Shown piece by piece: positions 43,403-47,360 of a stretch of 47,360 bases of DNA. Within the stretch, counting starts at the first letter, position 1. Each line of letters begins with the position of its first letter. The stretch spans positions 1 through 47,360 of the forward strand of contig JARKOL010000044.1 in the NCBI GenBank assembly GCA_029975745.1. Direction: 5' to 3'. The position numbers and the translations under genes were made by a program. The notes beneath the pieces were generated by a model. The model did not search any database and was not told the DNA's origin. It saw only the letters and a list, made by a program, of their open reading frames with translations. The stretch comes from Myxococcota bacterium. GTDB lineage: Bacteria; Myxococcota_A; UBA9042; DTJE01.

Positions 43403-44233
43403 ATGCTCCAGGACGCGGAACGCAAGACCCTTCAGGACACGGCGCGGCGGCTGCGGGAACGCATCATCGAGGTGACGTACTCGTGCGGCGGTGCGCACGT
43501 CGGCGGCGCGATGAGCCAGCACGACCTGCTGATCGCGCTCTACTACAAGTATCTGCGAATCGACCCGCGGAACCCCCGCTGGGAGGACCGGGACCGCTTC
43601 GTGCTGTCCAAGGGCCACGGCGGCGTCGGTCACGCGGTGATCCTGGCCGACAAGGGCTTCTATGACACCAAGCTGCTGGACGACTTCAACAAGACCGGCT
43701 CGCCGTTCGGCATGCACCTGGATTGGCTGAAGGTCCCCGGGGTCGATGTGTCCACCGGGTCGCTGGGCCACGGTCTGCCCCTGGCGCTGGGCATGGCGCT
43801 GGGCGGGCGGCAGCAGGGGCGCGACTACCGCGTGTACTGCGTGATGTCCGACGGTGAACTGCAGGAAGGTTCGGTCTGGGAGGCCGCGATGGCGGCGGCC
43901 CAGTTCAAGGCCACAAACCTGACTGCGTTCGTGGACCGGAACAAGTTGTCGCTGGACGGGCCCACCGAATCGATCATGGCGCTCGAGCCCCTGGACAAGA
44001 AGTTCGAGGCGTTCGGCTGGCGCGTGCTGTCGATCGACGGCCACGACTATGACGCGATCTGCGAGGCGATCGAAACGGCCCACGCCGAGACCGGGCGCCC
44101 GGTCATGATCATCGCCGACACGATCAAGGGCAAGGGCGTGGACTACATGGAAAACCAGACGGCGTGGCACTACGGCGGCCTGGACAACGACATGCGGGAC
44201 CGCGCGCTGGCTTCGGTCCGGCGGATGAAGTAG
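43403..44233 (+). CDS. Transketolase, N-terminal subunit
   Basis: 276 residues from the ATG at 43403 after GGAGAAG. It carries the thiamine-diphosphate-binding half: SKGHGGVGHAVIL, GSLGHGLPLALGMALG, the MSDGELQEGSVWEAAMAA motif (GDG-type, with SDGE) and FVDRNKLSLDGPTE. Split transketolases consist of this subunit plus the C-terminal half encoded next; both are needed for the two-carbon ketol transfer. A GC-rich hairpin lies in the 49-base gap to the next gene. Confidence 0.93.
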   Translation: MLQDAERKTLQDTARRLRERIIEVTYSCGGAHVGGAMSQHDLLIALYYKYLRIDPRNPRWEDRDRFVLSKGHGGVGHAVILADKGFYDTKLLDDFNKTGSPFGMHLDWLKVPGVDVSTGSLGHGLPLALGMALGGRQQGRDYRVYCVMSDGELQEGSVWEAAMAAAQFKATNLTAFVDRNKLSLDGPTESIMALEPLDKKFEAFGWRVLSIDGHDYDAICEAIETAHAETGRPVMIIADTIKGKGVDYMENQTAWHYGGLDNDMRDRALASVRRMK

Positions 44234-44244
44234 CACGGCAAGCG

Positions 44245-44266
44245 CCCGGGGTGCGTCCCCGGGTTT
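44245..44266 (+). promoter_or_regulatory. Hairpin between the two transketolase genes
   Basis: CCCGGGG (44245-44251) and CCCCGGG (44257-44263) form a 7-pair GC stem with a 5-base loop, followed by TTT. It sits just ahead of the GAGGA ribosome site of the second subunit. It could act as a weak attenuator or mRNA-processing site balancing the subunits. Confidence 0.4.
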
Positions 44267-44282
44267 CGCGGAGGAACGACCC

Positions 44283-45296
44283 ATGGCGAAGGCGCAAGGG
44301 CTGACCTGGACGGTCGAGGATGCCGACAGCATGACCCAGGCCGAGGTGTACGGCGAGGTGCTGACGCAGATCGGCCAGCAGAACCCGAAGGTGGTGGCGT
44401 TGACGGCCGACCTGGCGAAATCGACCAAGATCGGTCGATTCGGCGAGGTGATCCCCGAGCGGTTCTACAACTTCGGGATCGCGGAAGCGAACATGATCGC
44501 GGTCGCTTCGGGGATGGCGGAAACGGGCCTGATTCCGGTCGTGTCCACGTTCGCGACGTTCGCGTCGATGCGCGCGGCGGAATTCGTGCGCACCGACCTG
44601 TGCTACCAGAAGCGCAACGTCAAGATCATCGCCACGCACTCGGGCACGTCGTTCGGCACCGCGGGAACGACGCACCACTGCACCGAGGACCTGTCGATCA
44701 TGCGGACGTTCGCGGGGATGACCGTGATCGCGCCGGCCGACGCCTACGAGACGGCGCGCGCGGTGGCGGCGGCGATCGAGATCGAGGGCCCGGTCTACAT
44801 CCGCATCGGGCGCGGGTTCGAGCCGCCGCTGCACAAGTCGATGGACTTCGACTTCGAGGTCGGCAAGGCGATCGAACTGCGCGAGGGCACCGACGTGACG
44901 GTGATCGCGACGGGGGTCACCGTGGTCCACGCGGTCGAGGCCGCGGACCGGGCGCGCGAACAGGGCGTGTCGGTGCGCGTGCTGGACATGCACACGATCA
45001 AGCCCCTGGATGTGGATGCGGTGGTGCGGGCGGTCAAGGACACGCGGCGCATCATCACCGTCGAGGACCATTCCACGATCGGCGGGCTGGGGACGGCGGT
45101 GGCCGATGCCATCGCGGCGTCCGGCAAGGGGTGCGCCTTCAAGAAGCTGGGGTACCAGGACCAGTTCTCGATCGTGGGGTACCCCGAGGATCTGCTGCAC
45201 CTGTACAAGCTGGACGGCGACGGGATCCTGGAGGCCATCGGCCTGATCCTGAAGCAGGACTTCGAGCAGGACGAGGACTGGGAGGACGAAATCTGA
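44283..45296 (+). CDS. Transketolase, C-terminal subunit
   Basis: 337 residues; ATG at 44283 after GAGGA. The pyrimidine-binding half is visible: VVALTADLAKSTKIG, FYNFGIAEANMIAVASGMAE (catalytic Glu), then the C-terminal domain with VIATGVTVVHAVEAA and ITVEDHSTIGGLGTAVADAI. It pairs with the subunit encoded immediately upstream to form the heteromeric enzyme. The last residues are very acidic. The next gene starts two bases after its stop. Confidence 0.93.
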   Translation: MAKAQGLTWTVEDADSMTQAEVYGEVLTQIGQQNPKVVALTADLAKSTKIGRFGEVIPERFYNFGIAEANMIAVASGMAETGLIPVVSTFATFASMRAAEFVRTDLCYQKRNVKIIATHSGTSFGTAGTTHHCTEDLSIMRTFAGMTVIAPADAYETARAVAAAIEIEGPVYIRIGRGFEPPLHKSMDFDFEVGKAIELREGTDVTVIATGVTVVHAVEAADRAREQGVSVRVLDMHTIKPLDVDAVVRAVKDTRRIITVEDHSTIGGLGTAVADAIAASGKGCAFKKLGYQDQFSIVGYPEDLLHLYKLDGDGILEAIGLILKQDFEQDEDWEDEI

Positions 45297-45297
45297 C

Positions 45298-46071
45298 ATG
45301 GCAGCGCCGTTGGAGGAACTCAGGGCGCGGGTGTTCCTGCGGTCCGCCCTGCCGCTGGTCAAGGTGGTGCTCGCGCAGCGTCCGGGCTATCGACGGTTCC
45401 TGATTCGCGCGGGGGGCGTGATCCAGTTCGCGGCGCGCGACAGCGAGCAGGCGGCCTGGGTCGGCATGTCGCCCGACGGCATCGAGGTCAAGCCGGGTCG
45501 GCATCCCGAGCCGTCCATCACGCTGACGTTCAAGACGTTGAAGGAGCTGAACACCTTCTTTGCCGGCGGGACCGCGTTGCCCGGGGTCGCGGGGCTGCGG
45601 GGCGTGCCGACGCTGATGCGGTTCCTGCCCTTCATGCTGAAACTGAAGATCCTGATGCCGACCGCGATGCCGACGGACCCGGCCGAGAAGGCGCTGAAGG
45701 TCCGGATGCTGATGCAGATGATCGCCAGCGGACTGTCGCAACTGAACAAGGGGGGCGACGAGGTGCTGGCACCCTATGCCAAGAAAAGTCCGGACCGCGT
45801 GTTCCAGTTCACGGTGGAGGGCGGCGGGCCGGCGAACTACCTGCGCGTCAAGGCGGGCAATTCCAAGGCCGGCGCCGGGACGTACACGCGGCGGCGGCCT
45901 TACGTCCACATGATCTTCCGGGACATCGACGCGGCATTCGAGGTGCTGACGCAGCGAGTGGGCACGGTGGAAGCGGTGCGCGAGGGGTTCCTGCGGGTCG
46001 AGGGGGCGATGGAGGGCAGCAAGGACATCGGCGCCTTCATGCAGCACCTGGACGCGCTGACGATGGGATGA
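45298..46071 (+). CDS. SCP2-like protein with two modules, first of two paralogues
   Basis: 257 residues; the ATG at 45298 lies two bases after the transketolase stop. Two beta-rich modules of the sterol-carrier type are suggested: residues about 25-95 (IQFAARDSEQAAWVGMSPDG then SITLTFKTLKELNTFFAGG) and about 165-255 (VFQFTVEGGGPANYLRVKAG then VHMIFRDIDAAFEVL, ending LRVEGAMEGSKDIGAFMQHL). SCP2 domains bind lipids or acyl compounds in a hydrophobic tunnel. No catalytic motif is seen. The next gene shares the same layout. The link to transketolase chemistry is unknown. Confidence 0.65.
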   Translation: MAAPLEELRARVFLRSALPLVKVVLAQRPGYRRFLIRAGGVIQFAARDSEQAAWVGMSPDGIEVKPGRHPEPSITLTFKTLKELNTFFAGGTALPGVAGLRGVPTLMRFLPFMLKLKILMPTAMPTDPAEKALKVRMLMQMIASGLSQLNKGGDEVLAPYAKKSPDRVFQFTVEGGGPANYLRVKAGNSKAGAGTYTRRRPYVHMIFRDIDAAFEVLTQRVGTVEAVREGFLRVEGAMEGSKDIGAFMQHLDALTMG

Positions 46072-46084
46072 CGGGAGGGCGGTC

Positions 46085-46891
46085 ATGGACAAGGTCGTGA
46101 CGTCGGTTCTGGGCCGGCTGGGCGTCCTGCCGGCGACGGGGCTGCGGGACGCGGTCCGGGCGCAGATGCATCTGCACGCGGTTCTGCCGCGGCTGGGGGA
46201 CCTGGCCCGGCTGGATGACGAGGCGCGTGGACTCGTTGCCGGAATGAAGGTCGGCATCGCGTTCCAGGTGCTGGGCGGGCCGCGGGTCGTGCTGCGCTTC
46301 GCGAACGGGGGTGTGACGGCGGCGAAGGAGGGTGGGGCCAACGTGTGCCTGCTGTTCCCGTCGGCGGCGAAGCTGAACGCCATGTTCGACGGGCAGAAGG
46401 TCACGCCGATTCCACTGAAGGGCGTGCATCGGATGGGCGACCTGAAGAAGCTGACGCGCCTGACGGACATCCTGACGCGCTACCTGAAGCCGTCCGATGT
46501 CGATATGGCCGACGCGGGCTTCCGGGCGAAGCACGTGGAACTCAGCCTGCTGGTCGGGCTGGCCGCGACGGCGGCGATTGCCGAACTGGAACCCAAGGGC
46601 CGGCGCATCGCGGGTCACATGCCGTCGGGCACGATGGTCTACGACATCGGCGGGGGACCCAAGGCCCACGTCGTCATCGATCACGGGAAGATCCAGGCGT
46701 GCGCGGGCGCGATTGACGACCCGACGACGACCATCGAGATTCGCGACGTGGACCTGGCCGTGGCGTTGATCAAGGGCCAGGTGGACACGTTCGCGGCCAA
46801 CGGAGCGGGCGACATCCGGGCCAGCGGGTCGCTGACGCTGGCGGACGAATTCAACACGCTGTTCGACCGGGTCGGGCTGTACCTGGCCTGA
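46085..46891 (+). CDS. SCP2-like protein with two modules, second of two paralogues
   Basis: 268 residues; ATG at 46085 after GGGAGGGCGG. It has the same plan as the gene before it: VCLLFPSAAKLNAMFDGQK followed by a helical segment (HRMGDLKKLTRLTDILTRYL), then AHVVIDHGKIQACAGAIDDP, TIEIRDVDLAVALIKGQ and IRASGSLTLADEFNTLF. The spacing of these elements matches the paralogue, though identity by eye is low, which suggests an old duplication. It lies 13 bases after its neighbour and 22 bases before the aminotransferase gene, in one operon. Confidence 0.65.
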   Translation: MDKVVTSVLGRLGVLPATGLRDAVRAQMHLHAVLPRLGDLARLDDEARGLVAGMKVGIAFQVLGGPRVVLRFANGGVTAAKEGGANVCLLFPSAAKLNAMFDGQKVTPIPLKGVHRMGDLKKLTRLTDILTRYLKPSDVDMADAGFRAKHVELSLLVGLAATAAIAELEPKGRRIAGHMPSGTMVYDIGGGPKAHVVIDHGKIQACAGAIDDPTTTIEIRDVDLAVALIKGQVDTFAANGAGDIRASGSLTLADEFNTLFDRVGLYLA

Positions 46892-46913
46892 TTCGGGCGC
46901 CGGGAGGTGGGAA

Positions 46914-47360
46914 ATGGATCTGTACCGCTTCGACCAGTCGAAGGCGCTGTTCGAGCGCGCGACCAAGGTGATTCCCAGCGGCATTTCGGGCAACAAGAAC
47001 CCGGCGTTCGCGGTGCCCGGTTCCTTCCCGTACTTCGCCGAGTCGGGGAAAGGCTGCCGATACATCGACGTGGACGGCAACGAGTACATCGACTACCTGG
47101 CCGGCTACGGCCCCATCGTTCTGGGCTACAACGATCCCGTGGTCGATGCCGCGGCGGCCGAACAGCGCACGCGCGGCGCCGCGTTCAACCACCCGACGCA
47201 GCGGGCGGTCGAGCTGGCCGAGAAGCTGGTCGGCATGATTCCGGCCATCGACTGGTGCGCGTTCGGCAAGAACGGGTCCGACGTGACGGCGTACGCGATC
47301 CAGACGGCTCGCGAACACACCCAGCGTCGCAAGATCCTGATGGCCAACGGCGCGTACCAC
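46914..47360 (+). CDS. Class III aminotransferase (glutamate-1-semialdehyde aminomutase-like), 3' end outside window
   Basis: 149 codons are visible from the ATG at 46914, after GGGAGGTGGG, and the frame runs off the window. ALFERATKVIPSGISGNKNP and DVDGNEYIDYLAGYGPIVLG are the typical N-terminus of glutamate-1-semialdehyde aminomutases and related class III aminotransferases, followed by FGKNGSDVTAYAIQTAREHT in the position of the NSGTEA-type PLP phosphate loop. The PLP lysine lies beyond the window. The changed loop (KNGSDV) and the operon with split transketolase suggest a sugar or ketose aminotransferase rather than HemL, but this is inference. Confidence 0.85.
   Translation, partial: MDLYRFDQSKALFERATKVIPSGISGNKNPAFAVPGSFPYFAESGKGCRYIDVDGNEYIDYLAGYGPIVLGYNDPVVDAAAAEQRTRGAAFNHPTQRAVELAEKLVGMIPAIDWCAFGKNGSDVTAYAIQTAREHTQRRKILMANGAYH

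Noticed and set aside
44245..44266. Terminator separating the two transketolase subunits
   Set aside because: The U-run is only three bases, and the second subunit has its ribosome site immediately after, so full termination is unlikely.
43139..44428. N-terminal extension of the histidine kinase frame to 44428
   Set aside because: The extension is antisense to the transketolase subunit and has no kinase or sensor features. A good ribosome site supports the ATG at 43138.
46037..47089. Minus-strand open frame of 350 codons at the window end
   Set aside because: Antisense to the second SCP2-like gene and the aminotransferase start; Arg/Gln-rich and without a domain.

Overview
The window is 47 kb of very GC-rich, gene-dense bacterial chromosome. 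It contains a long dcw (division and cell wall) cluster with a diaminopimelate-type MurE, many lipoproteins and secreted proteins, a LolD-type ABC transporter, Asp/Pro-rich lipoprotein linkers, and DGxC-style cysteine repeats in an extracytoplasmic domain. Together these suggest a Gram-negative of the Myxococcota/Bradymonadota ('deltaproteobacterial') type. That placement is an inference from gene style; the window has no rRNA. I saw no tRNA, CRISPR, prophage or insertion sequence.

Layout. (1) 1-7906 is an envelope block. A minus-strand polytopic GT-C-like membrane protein lies back to back with a plus-strand operon of a secreted TPR-like protein, a lipoprotein, a LolD-like ATPase and an FtsX/LolC-type permease carrying a cysteine-rich insert. 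(2) 7988-10420 is the DNA-uptake channel ComEC. (3) 10421-24044 is the dcw cluster: mraZ, rsmH, ftsL, a TPR lipoprotein, ftsI, murE, murF, mraY, ftsW, ftsQ, ftsA, ftsZ. Seven of its junctions from mraZ to murF, plus ftsW/ftsQ and ftsQ/ftsA, are 4-base ATGA stop/start overlaps. murD, murG, murC, murB and ddl are absent from it. A YjbQ-family gene follows ftsZ. (4) 24569-33389 is a sulfur region: a minus-strand START-like protein, then metY, a methyltransferase and cystathionine beta-synthase (homocysteine synthesis and transsulfuration). Next come an Rrf2 regulator with IscR-like cysteines, a cysteine desulfurase, mnmA, a ThiF/MoeB-type E1-like enzyme and a truncated HydE-like radical SAM gene. 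(5) 33396-43138 holds a rhodanese lipoprotein, a small exported protein, a B12-binding radical SAM enzyme, a NUDIX-endonuclease IV fusion, a YajD-like HNH protein, an SRPBCC protein, an Spl-like radical SAM protein, a HAD-IB phosphatase and a hybrid histidine kinase. (6) 43403-47360 is a plus-strand operon of split transketolase (two subunits), two related SCP2-like proteins, and the start of a class III aminotransferase cut off by the window end.

The points most worth a second look are the NUDIX-endonuclease IV fusion, the cysteine-rich permease, the transketolase/SCP2/aminotransferase operon, the pilotin-like TPR lipoprotein inside the dcw cluster, the Fe-S-type Rrf2 sulfur island with its truncated HydE, and the structured metY leader. 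Promoter calls are by eye. Several starts share a TTGAC-type -35 box with 17-18 bases to the -10.
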